DNA of 64,000 bases from an uncultured Prevotella sp. (GTDB lineage: Bacteria > Bacteroidota > Bacteroidia > Bacteroidales > Bacteroidaceae). Shown here piece after piece: positions 46,343-55,658 of this stretch; the first letter of the stretch is position 1, and each line of letters begins with the position of its first letter. Both the position numbers and the translations under genes were made by a program. The DNA is taken from assembly GCA_900553465.1 (NCBI GenBank), contig USDT01000009.1, positions 10,137 through 74,136 on the forward strand, in the 5' to 3' direction. The notes beneath the pieces were generated by a model. That model saw nothing but the letters and a program-made list of their open reading frames with translations, was not told the DNA's origin and did not search any database.

Positions 46343-46417
46343 GGGCGTTTAGCTCAGCTGGTTTAGAGCATCTGCCTTACAAGCAGAGGGTCGGCGGTTC
46401 GAATCCGTCAACGCCCA
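46343..46417 (+). tRNA. tRNA-Val(TAC)
   Basis: The acceptor arms GGGCGTT and AACGCCC pair fully; the anticodon stem TCTGC/GCAGA encloses CTTACAA, giving anticodon TAC (valine, codon GTA). The T-arm GGCGG-TTCGAAT-CCGTC is canonical. CCA is not encoded. A terminator follows at once. Confidence 0.97.
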
Positions 46418-46427
46418 CAGCCATAGC

Positions 46428-46456
46428 CGGATGTAATTTTGCATCCGACTTTTTTG
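46428..46456 (+). terminator. Terminator after tRNA-Val
   Basis: CGGATG pairs with CATCCG around an eight-base loop, then a run of six T. Confidence 0.8.
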
Positions 46457-46732
46457 TGTCTGTACGTTTCGTGTCCGTTTGGCAGCTATCGTATGATGGA
46501 GCGGTTGCAGTATGTTTTCTGTCTGTTCTTTCATGTGTCCTTTCGGTTCGGTGGAAATTCTGTAGTGACAGGTTTCTGTAAATAATTACCATAGAAAGCT
46601 GTAAAATTTCATGACAACGCGTGATGACATGAGTACAGACAGGTGTTTTCTTGTTTAATGATAAATCCGTGTTTCTGTAACCAGTTAATCATCACCGTAA
46701 TACATGTGCATGCTCTTCTTGCTTTTCGTTGC

Positions 46733-47260
46733 ACCTCATCTCGGCTTTTTAAAAGAAAACCCGGACGGCGCACTTACAGATTTTCTTGACTTTTTTTTGA
46801 CAAATGAAAATCGTGAAATAGGAGTGAGAAGGTGTTGAATCGTATGTTTCGGAGGCATGTTCTGTATGAATGTTCTTGTCATATACCCTGCTGCAGAGTG
46901 CCGTATGCTTCATCCTGCTTTCCGTTTAAGTCTGTTTCAGCTTCCGTTTTCGTTCGTTTCAGGGTGTGATATGGTGTGTTTCATGCCCTGAAATGGGTCA
47001 TATCGCATGCTGAAATGGTGCATTTTGTGTGACTGAAAAATCGCTTCCGGACGTAAATCGTTGTTATACAGATGTTTGCTTAAAGCTCTTATTTCTCGCG
47101 TATTTGCTCCCGAAGGAAAGTCGGCGCGCAAATACGCGCTCGTTTTTTGGGGTAGAACAGAAAACTCTTGCGGAAAAACCGCAACATGCTTACAATTTGA
47201 AAAAGCGCGGGTTTGTTTCATCTCAACAGAGAAAGACGATGCCCTTCCGGAGTTGAAGAC
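46733..47260 (+). repeat. Composite repeat element E (about 0.5 kb)
   Basis: This fills much of the 1.1-kb gene-free gap between tRNA-Val and purB. Order: a leader ending ACTTTTTTTTGACAAA (also at 52.16 kb), a variable part, array E (46925-47034), a 60-bp spacer, a perfect 11-bp inverted repeat CGCGTATTTGC (47097-47107 with 47128-47138), the box GGGGTAGAACAGAAAACTC, then CATGCTTACAAT. The same order occurs in the elements at 52.1 kb and, inverted, at 63.8 kb. Short frames cross it on both strands, but conservation does not look protein-driven. Confidence 0.75.
46925..47034. repeat. 22-bp repeat array E (5 units)
   Basis: Units start at 46925, 46947, 46969, 46991 and 47013. The last ends GTGTGACT, matching the TGACG end of C and F. 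Central units carry GGTGTGATATGGTG, the same orientation as in C and (after complementing) H. Confidence 0.82.
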
Positions 47261-47512
47261 GCGGGCTTATTATCGTAACCGGTATATACGGAATTCCTCT
47301 CGAACCGTCCTTTCCGGTTGATTTTCAGTTCTCTGACTGATGATGCAGGGCTTTTTTTATCCTTCCTTGCCTCGATGTGTTTTTATTCTGTTTATAACCT
47401 GATTTGTGAAAATAGTCATTTCAAAGTGGCATTAAAAGTTAAGTGTGCATAAAATAAGAGTAACAAAAGGCTAAGTTTTCGAAAACTTTGCGCATGTTTC
47501 GATTTAAATTAT

Positions 47513-47520
47513 TAATTTTG
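47513..47520 (+). promoter_or_regulatory. Promoter -7 box of purB
   Basis: TAATTTTG fits TAnnTTTG, 24 bp before the ATG. Confidence 0.65.
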
Positions 47521-47544
47521 CAGCATCTATAATAGGTATTTTTT

Positions 47545-48891
47545 ATGAAACTTGACTTGCTTACCGCCATATCCCCGATAGATGGCCGTTACAGAGGTAA
47601 AACGGAGGCATTGGCCGATTACTTTTCAGAGTATGCACTCATCCGCTACAGAGTGCGTGTGGAAATAGAATATTTCATCACCTTGTGCGAACTTCCGCTG
47701 CCGCAGCTGGCTTCGTTCGACCATGCGTTGTTCGGACGTTTGAGAAGCATTTACACCGATTTCGATGAGGTGTGTGCGCAGCGTGTGAAGGACATCGAGG
47801 CTGTGACCAACCACGATGTGAAGGCTGTGGAATATTTCATAAAGGAAGAATTCGACAAGATCGGCGGACTGGATGCCTACAAGGAGTTCATACACTTCGG
47901 TCTTACGTCGCAGGACATCAACAATACCAGCGTGCCGTTGTCCATCAAGGAAGCGCTCGAGAAGGTTTACTGTCCGGCTGTTGAAGAACTCATCGCACAG
48001 CTCAGCGACTATGCCGAGGAGTGGAAGGACGTAGCCATGCTTGCCAAGACGCACGGCCAGCCGGCGTCGCCTACAAGACTCGGTAAGGAAATCATGGTTT
48101 ACGTGTACCGTCTCACCGAACAGCTCAACCAGCTGAAGGCATGCAAGATGACTGTGAAGTTCGGAGGTGCTACGGGCAACTACAACGCCCACCATGTGGC
48201 ATATCCGCAGTTTGACTGGAAAGCTTTCGGCAACAGCTTCGCTAAGGAGAAACTCGGCATGGAGCGTGAGCAGTACACCACACAGATAAGCAACTACGAT
48301 TGCCTTGGCGGAGTGTTCGACGCCATGCGCCGCATAAATACAATCATCATCGACCTTGACCGCGATTTCTGGATGTATATTTCCATGGACTACTTCAAAC
48401 AGAAGATAAAAGCCGGCGAGGTTGGTTCGAGTGCAATGCCTCATAAAGTCAATCCTATCGACTTCGAGAACAGTGAGGGCAACCTCGGCGTGGCAAATGC
48501 CGTGCTCCAGTTCCTCGCAGCCAAGCTGCCGGTGAGCCGCCTGCAGCGCGACCTTACCGACTCTACGGTGCTCCGCAATGTGGGCGTGCCGTTCGGTCAT
48601 GGCCTTATCGCCATCATGAGTACGCTGAAAGGACTGCGCAAGCTCATTCTCAACGAACAGAAGATTTACGAGGATCTCGACAATACATGGGCAGTAGTGG
48701 CAGAAGCCATACAGACTATTCTGCGCCGCGAAGCTTATCCTCATCCTTACGAGGCACTGAAAGCGCTTACCCGTACTAACAAGAAGATGACAGAAGAAAC
48801 CATCCACGACTTCGTGAAAACGCTCGATGTGAGCGATGAGGTCAAGGCTGAGCTTATGGCCATCACGCCGCACAATTACACGGGTATCTGA
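47545..48891 (+). CDS. purB: Adenylosuccinate lyase
   Basis: A 448-residue lyase of the aspartase/fumarase superfamily, cleaving SAICAR and adenylosuccinate in purine synthesis. Signature loop GSSAMPHKVNPIDFEN near residue 293, TKTHGQPASPT-like AKTHGQPASPTRLGKE near 170, and the start LTAISPIDGRYRGKT typical of the PurB type. Normal length. Confidence 0.96.
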   Translation: MKLDLLTAISPIDGRYRGKTEALADYFSEYALIRYRVRVEIEYFITLCELPLPQLASFDHALFGRLRSIYTDFDEVCAQRVKDIEAVTNHDVKAVEYFIKEEFDKIGGLDAYKEFIHFGLTSQDINNTSVPLSIKEALEKVYCPAVEELIAQLSDYAEEWKDVAMLAKTHGQPASPTRLGKEIMVYVYRLTEQLNQLKACKMTVKFGGATGNYNAHHVAYPQFDWKAFGNSFAKEKLGMEREQYTTQISNYDCLGGVFDAMRRINTIIIDLDRDFWMYISMDYFKQKIKAGEVGSSAMPHKVNPIDFENSEGNLGVANAVLQFLAAKLPVSRLQRDLTDSTVLRNVGVPFGHGLIAIMSTLKGLRKLILNEQKIYEDLDNTWAVVAEAIQTILRREAYPHPYEALKALTRTNKKMTEETIHDFVKTLDVSDEVKAELMAITPHNYTGI

Positions 48892-48987
48892 TAAGAAATC
48901 ATTTTTTTTACACTTAAAAGGTTTACATATTTCAGAAAGTTGTAATTTATTAACCGGAGCCGTGAGGCCAAAACATCATCATTTAAT

Positions 48988-50376
48988 ATGGATTTAGAAT
49001 TAGAAAACAAAGCACAAGGGCAGTCTTCGGAGCAGAATGGCGAGAGCCAGGAGCATGCTGCCTCAAACTATCAGAAGGATTATCGTAGCGGCACCCGGCC
49101 GCAGCGTCCGCGTATTCGTGTGCAGCGTGCATACACAGCGGGACGCACCAACAACGATGAGGGCGGTTTCCGTCCCGAAGGTTTTGGAGCCGGATTGCTG
49201 CAAAACAATAATAACACAGGTTATCAGCCGCGTCAGCAGGCCGGTTATCGTCCGCGCTTCAACAGCGGCGAAGGTGCTCAGGGCGGCTATCAGCCACGCC
49301 AGCAGGCCGGTTATCGTCCGCGCTTCAACGGCGGTGATGATGCTCAGGGCGGCTATCAGCCACGCCAGCAGGCAGGCTATCGTCCGCGCTTCAACAGCGG
49401 CGAAGGTGCTCAGGGTAGCTATCAGCCACGCCAGCAGGCTGGCTATCGTCCGCGTTACAATAGCGGTGAAGGTGCTCAGGGCGGCTATCAGCAGCGTCAG
49501 GGTGGTTTCCAGCAGCGTGGCGCACGTCCGCAGCGCGGCGGTTACAACAAGAACTTCCAGCAGGGAGGTTATCGTCCTCGTACCGCTGATTACGATCCGA
49601 ATGCTAAGTACAGCATGAAGAAACGCATCGAGTACAGCGAAACCCACATCGATCCGAACGAACCTATACGTCTTAATAAGTTCCTGGCCAACGCTGGTGT
49701 TTGCAGCCGTCGCGAAGCCGATGAGTACATAGAGGCAGGCGCAGTGACCGTTAACGGAACAGTGGTAACCGAACTCGGTACAAAGGTTAAGCGTACTGAC
49801 GAGATCAAGTTCCAGAACAATCCTGTGACACTTGAGAAGAAGGTTTACGTGCTTCTCAACAAACCGAAGGATTGTGTCACCACAAGCGACGACCCACAGC
49901 ACCGCAAGACCGTGATGGACATCGTGGGTAACGTATGTCCGGAGCGCATATATCCGGTGGGACGACTCGACCGCAACACTACAGGTGTGCTGCTTCTCAC
50001 CAACGACGGCGACCTTGCGAGCAAGCTGACTCATCCTAAGTTCCTCAAGAAAAAGGTTTACCACGTATTCCTCGACAAGAATGTCACTGCTCACGACATG
50101 CAGCAGATAGCCGAGGGTATAGAGCTTGAGGACGGCGAGATACATGCAGACGCAATCGAATATGCAAGCGATACAGACAAGAGTCAGGTGGGAATAGAGA
50201 TTCACAGCGGTAAGAACCGCATCGTGCGTCGTATTTTCGAACACCTGGGCTATCATGTAGTGAAGCTCGACCGCGTACAGTTTGCCGGACTGACAAAGAA
50301 GAACCTGCGTCGCGGTGACTGGCGTTTCCTCACAGAGAAAGAGGTTGACATGCTGCGCATGGGTGCTTTCGAGTAA
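48988..50376 (+). CDS. RluB-type 23S rRNA pseudouridine synthase with repeat-rich N-terminus
   Basis: A 462-residue protein. Residues about 1-215 are a disordered Gln/Arg/Gly/Tyr-rich extension with four 22-residue repeats (GYQPRQQAGYRPRFN core). Then comes an S4 RNA-binding domain (IRLNKFLANAGVCSRREADEYI, about 225-275) and a RsuA/RluB catalytic domain with the Asp in GRLDRNTTGVLLLTNDG. It should modify large-subunit rRNA; extensions of this kind are common in Bacteroidetes RluB and may bind RNA. The ATG at 48988 keeps the whole extension in frame with the domain. Confidence 0.92.
   Translation: MDLELENKAQGQSSEQNGESQEHAASNYQKDYRSGTRPQRPRIRVQRAYTAGRTNNDEGGFRPEGFGAGLLQNNNNTGYQPRQQAGYRPRFNSGEGAQGGYQPRQQAGYRPRFNGGDDAQGGYQPRQQAGYRPRFNSGEGAQGSYQPRQQAGYRPRYNSGEGAQGGYQQRQGGFQQRGARPQRGGYNKNFQQGGYRPRTADYDPNAKYSMKKRIEYSETHIDPNEPIRLNKFLANAGVCSRREADEYIEAGAVTVNGTVVTELGTKVKRTDEIKFQNNPVTLEKKVYVLLNKPKDCVTTSDDPQHRKTVMDIVGNVCPERIYPVGRLDRNTTGVLLLTNDGDLASKLTHPKFLKKKVYHVFLDKNVTAHDMQQIAEGIELEDGEIHADAIEYASDTDKSQVGIEIHSGKNRIVRRIFEHLGYHVVKLDRVQFAGLTKKNLRRGDWRFLTEKEVDMLRMGAFE
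49219..49482 (+). repeat. Four tandem 66-bp coding repeats
   Basis: Units start at 49219, 49285, 49351 and 49417, nearly identical in DNA, encoding the 22-residue Gln/Arg-rich repeat of the pseudouridine synthase. A partial fifth follows. Such repeats are prone to copy-number change by slippage while keeping frame. Confidence 0.93.
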
Positions 50377-50524
50377 ACAGTGAAACTGAAACAGAAAAAC
50401 ATAAACAGATGACGTGTCGGCCGATTCGGGCCGTGCCGCTGCCGCGGAGACCGGTTGTATAAACTGTGAGAGGGCAGAGGCACGTGCTGAAAAGGCTGAC
50501 AGCATTTTATAACATATTCAAAAA

Positions 50525-51928
50525 ATGGAGACAATACGTAGAACAAAGGTTGTTGACGTTCTGAAGCGCACCGACTTCGGCGCGACTGTCAATGTCAGAG
50601 GATGGGTGCGTACACACCGCAGCAGCAAGGCCGTTGATTTCATTGCACTTAACGACGGCTCAACTATAAAGAACGTTCAGATAGTTGTCGATCCCTCCAA
50701 GTTCGACGAGAACATGCTGAAGCAGATCACCACAGGTGCCTGTATTAGCGCTACCGGCGAACTTGTCGAGAGCCAGGGAGCCGGTCAGGCTTCCGAAATA
50801 CAGTGCCGCGAGCTCGAGATTTACGGTCTGTGCGGTTCTGACTATCCCATGCAGAAGAAGGGACAGAGCTTCGAATACATGCGTCAGTACGCCCATATGC
50901 GTCTGCGCACCAATACTTTCGGTGCCGTTATGCGCATCCGTCATAACATGGCCATCGCCATACACAAGTTCTTCCACGACCGCGGCTTCTTCTATTTCCA
51001 TTCTCCTATCATCACCGCAAGCGACTGCGAGGGTGCCGGCGAGATGTTCCAGGTTACTACAAAGAACCTGTATGACCTGAAGAAAGACGAGGAAGGAAAG
51101 ATCATCTACAGCGATGATTTCTTCGGAAAGATGACATCTCTCACCGTTTCGGGACAGCTCGAAGGTGAGCTCGGAGCCACTGCTCTTGGACAGATTTATA
51201 CATTCGGTCCGACATTCCGCGCCGAGAACAGTAATACTCCGCGCCATCTTGCAGAGTTCTGGATGATAGAGCCGGAGGTGGCTTTCATCGATAAGGACGA
51301 CCTGATGGACCTCGAGGAAGACTTCATCAAGTATTGTGTGCAGTGGGCTTTGGACAACTGCAAGGACGATCTTGAGTTCCTCAACAAGATGATTGATAAG
51401 GGTCTGATCGCACGACTCGAAGGAGTGTTGAAGGATTCGTTCGTACGTCTCACCTATACCGACGGTATCAAGATTCTCGAAGAGGCTGTGGCAAACGGCA
51501 AGAAGTTCGAGTTCCCGGTTTCATGGGGCATGGATCTCGCGAGCGAACACGAGCGCTTCCTCGTTGAGGAGCACTTCAAGAAGCCTGTGATAATGAATGA
51601 TTATCCGAAGGAGATAAAGGCTTTCTACATGAAGATGAACGAAGACGGCCGCACAGTGCAGGGTACAGACGTGCTGTTCCCGCAGATCGGCGAGATAATC
51701 GGTGGAAGTGTGCGTGAGGAAAGCTACGACAAACTCATGACACAGATTACCGAGCGCAACATCCCGATGAAGGATATGTGGTGGTATCTTGACACCCGCA
51801 AGTACGGAACATGCCCTCACGGTGGTTTCGGACTCGGTTTCGAGCGTCTCATCCTCTTCGTTACAGGTATGCAGAACATACGCGACGTCATCCCGTTCCC
51901 GCGTACACCGAAGACTGCCGAGTTCTAA
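50525..51928 (+). CDS. asnS: Asparagine--tRNA ligase
   Basis: A 467-residue class II synthetase. N-terminal OB-fold anticodon domain ([21 protein letters not shown]), motif 2 region [24 protein letters not shown], and motif 3 [22 protein letters not shown]. It reads AsnRS rather than AspRS (no GAD insertion, SNT loop). Normal length. Confidence 0.96.
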   Translation: METIRRTKVVDVLKRTDFGATVNVRGWVRTHRSSKAVDFIALNDGSTIKNVQIVVDPSKFDENMLKQITTGACISATGELVESQGAGQASEIQCRELEIYGLCGSDYPMQKKGQSFEYMRQYAHMRLRTNTFGAVMRIRHNMAIAIHKFFHDRGFFYFHSPIITASDCEGAGEMFQVTTKNLYDLKKDEEGKIIYSDDFFGKMTSLTVSGQLEGELGATALGQIYTFGPTFRAENSNTPRHLAEFWMIEPEVAFIDKDDLMDLEEDFIKYCVQWALDNCKDDLEFLNKMIDKGLIARLEGVLKDSFVRLTYTDGIKILEEAVANGKKFEFPVSWGMDLASEHERFLVEEHFKKPVIMNDYPKEIKAFYMKMNEDGRTVQGTDVLFPQIGEIIGGSVREESYDKLMTQITERNIPMKDMWWYLDTRKYGTCPHGGFGLGFERLILFVTGMQNIRDVIPFPRTPKTAEF

Positions 51929-51949
51929 ACGGAAGTCTCAAAACATAAA

Positions 51950-52000
51950 AACAATCCCGGAACAAAGTTTTTGCGCTTCTGTTCCGGGATTGTTCTTTTA
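51950..52000 (+). terminator. Terminator of asnS
   Basis: A perfect 15-bp inverted repeat (AACAATCCCGGAACA at 51950-51964 with 51980-51994), followed by CTTTTA. Confidence 0.88.
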
Positions 52001-52096
52001 TCATCGTTACGCCATTGTTTAAATGGTTGTATTATGTTTCCTTATTCTCGTTTCATTGTTTTCCTGTTGCCGTTCCGTGGTTTCTCTTGATTATTC

Positions 52097-52622
52097 TCAT
52101 GCCTCATACCGGCGTTTTTAGAGAAAACTCAGCAAGCGGACTTACAGTTTTTCTTGACTTTTTTTTGACAAAATTTTTTCGTAAAAGAAATGTAAAGGAA
52201 TGTTAAATCCGGCATAAGAAAGGCCGGTTCAGGCCGTATGGCCTTGTGTTATATCCGGTAGTGGAATGTCGTATATTCCGTTCAGCGTTCCGGTTAAGCC
52301 CGTTTTAGGGTCTGGTTATGCCTGTTTCAGGGCCTGATATGCACCATAACACACCCTGAAACGGCCTGTATCGCGTGCCAATATGGTGCTTTTTGTATGA
52401 CGAAAGAATCATCTTCAAACATAAACCGTTGATGTCCAGTATTTTGCGTAAGGCTCTTATTTTTCGCGAATTTGCGTCCGACGGAGAGCTGGCGCGCAAA
52501 TACTCGCTCGTTTTTCGGGGTAGAACAGAAAACTCAGACAGAAAAACCGAAACATGCTTACAATCTGAAAGAGTGCTTGCCGGGTTCATCCGGACAGAAG
52601 CAGACAACACTTATAAAGGATT
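52097..52622 (+). repeat. Composite repeat element F (about 0.5 kb)
   Basis: It occupies most of the 943-bp gap between convergent asnS and the beta-helix lipoprotein gene. Order as in E: ACTTTTTTTTGACAAA leader, array F (52293-52402), spacer, inverted repeat GCGAATTTGCG (52466-52476) against CGCAAATACTCGC (52495-52507), the box GGGGTAGAACAGAAAACTC, CATGCTTACAAT. From about 52293 to 52550 it is over 90% identical by eye to the inverted copy at 63.75-64.0 kb, without indels, apart from a 25-bp inverted core. The rest of the gap (52623-52871) shows nothing recognisable. Confidence 0.78.
52293..52402. repeat. 22-bp repeat array F (5 units), core inverted
   Basis: Units start at 52293, 52315, 52337, 52359 and 52381; the array ends TATGACG. 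GTTTCAGGG (52324-52332) and CCCTGAAAC (52354-52362) are inverted repeats flanking the core. Relative to arrays C, E and H, the stretch 52331-52355 is inverted. Confidence 0.85.
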
Positions 52623-52871
52623 GAAGACTATGGCTCGCGCATTATATCAATACACACTGATTTTCTACCGGCCGCTTTCCGCACGGCATTGTGCACAAGA
52701 CGGCATCATGAAAACCACTATTCCGCATGTTCATAAACGCTTAGCCGACAATTCACACAATGCGCTCCGACAGACAGAAAAACATTTTCCACCACACGGA
52801 AAAACAAAAAGGACTGACCGCAAAGATAAGCAGTCAGTCCGTGTTACCCTAAAAACGCTGATTGACTCACG

Positions 52872-54065
52872 TCAATATGTTATTTCAAACAGATTCTTTT
52901 TATTATTCAGGAAGGTGTAACCTTCGGTGAAAGTGAACCCTTCGGCAGCATCGATGGCATCTGCCGACTTGCTGTAAGAGTATATCTTGCCGCCGGAGAA
53001 GACTATCGTGCCGTCGGCCTTTATGCCTTTAGGCGAGGCCTTGCCCTTCTTTCCGGTAGTCACTATGTTGAGTTCGCCACCCGTCACGCTTATGTTCTCG
53101 TCGCAGTTGATGCCTTTGCCACCCTCGCCGGTGCTCTTCAGATTGACTGTTCCGGCCGTCATAGTGAAGGTGGAGTCACACTTTATGCCTGCGCAGCTGC
53201 TCGTGTCGTTATATTCAATGAACGGACCTCCGGCAGTGATGACCGTTGTACGGCCGCCCGAAATGGTAACATCAAACTCGGAGTTGATGCCTTTGCCGGC
53301 ATCAGCAGCGATGTCTATGTTGAGAACACCGCCTCTTATGTCCACTCCGTCGTTGGCTTTCACACCGTTGCTCACATTGCTCTTCACGTTGATTACGTTT
53401 CCGGGACGGAACACAATGTAGTCGTCGCTTGCGATACCATTCTTGCAGTTGGCCTCGATATCAAGTCTTCCGGCACCATTGAATATTATCTGTCCCTCGC
53501 TGAATATGGTTCCCTTCATGTCCTCGCCGGGTTCCTCGACATATCGTGTGCCGTCAGCCAGCTTGTTGACAGAACCGGGAGTCAGTTCCACATACATCGA
53601 CTTGCCGCACTGGTTGTTGATGGCCGGTCCGTCAGGATTTGTGAGCGTGAGATTGTCCAGACCTATCTTCAGTTTCGATTCACTGTATACCTTGAACGAA
53701 CCGTTGTTGCTTGAACCGCTGAGAATGTACTCTACATTGCGTGCTGTGGAGTTCACCGTCACATGAGCACCGTCCACCGACACCTTGATAGTGCCTCCGT
53801 CGCCATCGACAGTGGCCGTATTGCCGTTGTATTTCACCTCTACTGTGTAGAAAACTGTCATATTCTCCACGTAATCATCGTCGTCGAAATCGAACGACTC
53901 GTCCGGTTCCTTCAACGAAGTATAGTCGAACTCTATGCTCTTCGGCACATACTCAGGGTCTTTGCCGCCATTTATGATATCGCTGAAATCGGTGTCATCG
54001 TTCTCGCAGGCCGCGAACATGGCAAGCGAAAACATTATTGTCAATATACCATATATCTTTTTCAT
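52872..54065 (-). CDS. Beta-helix carbohydrate-binding-like lipoprotein
   Basis: A 397-residue lipoprotein (lipobox FAAC, Cys20) with an acidic stretch after it (ENDDTDF), then a right-handed beta-helix-like body with repeats of the type FSGG, ISGG, VTGG and KGINCDEN/NGIASDD, as in the carbohydrate-binding domain of Cthe_2159 (DUF4353). Probably at the cell surface or periplasm. Last gene of a cluster with VTC polyphosphate polymerase, DUF4956 and DUF2490 (3 bp after the last). Confidence 0.82.
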   Translation of the reverse strand: MKKIYGILTIMFSLAMFAACENDDTDFSDIINGGKDPEYVPKSIEFDYTSLKEPDESFDFDDDDYVENMTVFYTVEVKYNGNTATVDGDGGTIKVSVDGAHVTVNSTARNVEYILSGSSNNGSFKVYSESKLKIGLDNLTLTNPDGPAINNQCGKSMYVELTPGSVNKLADGTRYVEEPGEDMKGTIFSEGQIIFNGAGRLDIEANCKNGIASDDYIVFRPGNVINVKSNVSNGVKANDGVDIRGGVLNIDIAADAGKGINSEFDVTISGGRTTVITAGGPFIEYNDTSSCAGIKCDSTFTMTAGTVNLKSTGEGGKGINCDENISVTGGELNIVTTGKKGKASPKGIKADGTIVFSGGKIYSYSKSADAIDAAEGFTFTEGYTFLNNKKNLFEITY

Positions 54066-54068
54066 ACA

Positions 54069-54851
54069 CTATAAATTTATCTTATAACTCAATCCAAGCA
54101 CATGTTCATTGGGGTCGTCATCATCTATGTCGTTGTTGACATCCTGATAAAGATAATACATACCCACGCTGTGCTGCTTAGTGATTTTCCAGTCAGCACC
54201 TACGATATAGCGCGCTTTCTCCAACGCCCATGAGTTGTAAATCTCGGCACTGACGTAAGGTTCTATCTTGCACTTCGGTATGTCGTACTCCACCTTGAGG
54301 CGCGAACGCAGCACGTTATGGCCTTTGCTTCTCACGTCATCGTCCTCCCACCATGAGTTGTCGAAGTCGTAACGCTCCGTGGTTTTCTCCGGACGGTAGG
54401 TGTACTGCCATCTTTCGCGCAGCGCAAACTTGAACCTTCCCAGCTTGGCACTTCCTGTAAGCGACACGTTGAAACGGTGGCGCACACCCCAGTATGACGG
54501 TCTCCAGTTGTTGTATGTGCCGTCCTCGTGATAAGTTATCTTCTCGTCGTTGTTGTCATAAAGCAAAGTGTATCCGGCCGAAAGTTTCAGTCCTTTCACG
54601 ATCTTGTAGCTTCCGTCCACTCCGAAACTCCATCTGTCGGACGTTCTGGAGTTGTTGCGCGTTCTGAACTCGCCTTCCACTCCCACACTCCACTTCTTGC
54701 CGAAGTCCTTCTCCGCACTCACCGAAGTCCAGACTCCGAAATCGCTCTCCTGTGCCTTTACGCCCTCAGGCGCCATGGCAAGCACTGCGAGCAGCGCCAC
54801 AAACAGTCTTGCGCGCATGCCCTGCTTCTTTATTGCTTTTCTCCTGTCCAT
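54069..54851 (-). CDS. DUF2490 outer-membrane beta-barrel-like protein
   Basis: A 260-residue protein with a signal peptide (about 12-33, ending VKAQ) and alternating hydrophobic strands with aromatic residues (DFGVWTSVSAEKDF, WSVGVEGEFRTRNN, FKFALRERWQYTY), ending NEHVLGLSYKINL. These are features of DUF2490, predicted to be an outer-membrane barrel. Its start overlaps the DUF4956 stop by 22 bp. Function unknown; context suggests a role in anchoring or exporting the cluster product. Confidence 0.82.
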   Translation of the reverse strand: MDRRKAIKKQGMRARLFVALLAVLAMAPEGVKAQESDFGVWTSVSAEKDFGKKWSVGVEGEFRTRNNSRTSDRWSFGVDGSYKIVKGLKLSAGYTLLYDNNDEKITYHEDGTYNNWRPSYWGVRHRFNVSLTGSAKLGRFKFALRERWQYTYRPEKTTERYDFDNSWWEDDDVRSKGHNVLRSRLKVEYDIPKCKIEPYVSAEIYNSWALEKARYIVGADWKITKQHSVGMYYLYQDVNNDIDDDDPNEHVLGLSYKINL

Positions 54852-55519
54852 TCTTCTCTTGACAATTTAAGTTCGTTGTTTATCGTACTGTTATCTTCAT
54901 ACATTCCGGATTCATAATAAATCTTCACTATGGCCATGTCGCGCAGGAAGTCTATCGCCCCCACCTCGGCCTTCGTTATGTTGAGTCCGGTGCGTTGTTT
55001 CAGGTCTATAAGCATCTCGTCATAACGTTCAGGCGTTATCAGTGCGATGCGGTCATACTGTATAAGCTTTGTCGATACATGCTTGAGCAGAACATAACTC
55101 TCGAAGAACCACGCTGCCAGAACAAATATGGCGTTCGTGGTTATGAGTTCTATATAACTTATCGTCGTCGCCAGCGCGTTTATCACAGACATTGCTATGA
55201 TGCTGAACAGATAAGTCATTTCCCTCACCGGCATCGACTCGGTACGGTAACGGATAATTCCGAAGATGGCAAACAGTCCGAGCGCAAAGCCGACCTTCAG
55301 TTTCACTCCGCCCAAGAGATAAATCATGAAGAAGATGCTGATGCTTATAAGCATGAAAGTGAAATAATAGTCGCGCCTCTGGCTTTTCGGATAATACAGG
55401 CAATGAATCATGATCCATACCATCGCCGTGTTGAAAGAAAACCTCAGCAGCATTGTCATGAAGTCATAACCCTCAACAAAAGGCACGCCAAGCAAGTCTA
55501 ATTCGTCTAATTCGTTCAT
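54830..55519 (-). CDS. DUF4956 membrane protein
   Basis: A 229-residue protein with four hydrophobic segments (about 25-42, 50-70, 75-88, 105-140) and a soluble C-terminal domain (residues about 165-225). GLFAIFGIIRYRTESMPVREMTYLF is the conserved DUF4956 segment. The family regularly sits beside VTC-domain polyphosphate polymerases, as here. Confidence 0.88.
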   Translation of the reverse strand: MNELDELDLLGVPFVEGYDFMTMLLRFSFNTAMVWIMIHCLYYPKSQRRDYYFTFMLISISIFFMIYLLGGVKLKVGFALGLFAIFGIIRYRTESMPVREMTYLFSIIAMSVINALATTISYIELITTNAIFVLAAWFFESYVLLKHVSTKLIQYDRIALITPERYDEMLIDLKQRTGLNITKAEVGAIDFLRDMAIVKIYYESGMYEDNSTINNELKLSREEWTGEKQ

Positions 55520-55658
55520 TTGAATAAAGATTGGTTTTAGGTTTTTGGTTTGTACTGTTGTGTGATAATATTTTCCGTCATGGCTTCACACGTTCCTTGC
55601 CTGACATGTCGGCATCGTCGCCGGCCCGCATGAAAATAACGACAGATGGTTGATAAAT

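Noticed and set aside
46937..47321. Short open frames on both strands across composite element E, with look-alikes in F and H (shared text such as ARKYSLVF and GRTENS).
   Set aside because: The similarity follows the DNA element. Between F and H most differences are non-synonymous in one frame and no frame shows third-position bias, so the frames look like by-products of a conserved non-coding element. I keep a small doubt because E shares the same frame.
47626..48873. Long minus-strand frame opposite purB (over 400 codons).
   Set aside because: It mirrors the codon periodicity of purB, has no recognisable family content, and the plus-strand product is unambiguous. The same holds for long frames opposite rmuC, the pseudouridine synthase and the aconitase gene.
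52016..52206. A 63-codon plus-strand frame after asnS.
   Set aside because: It lies across the asnS terminator tail and the leader of composite element F, and has no family features.
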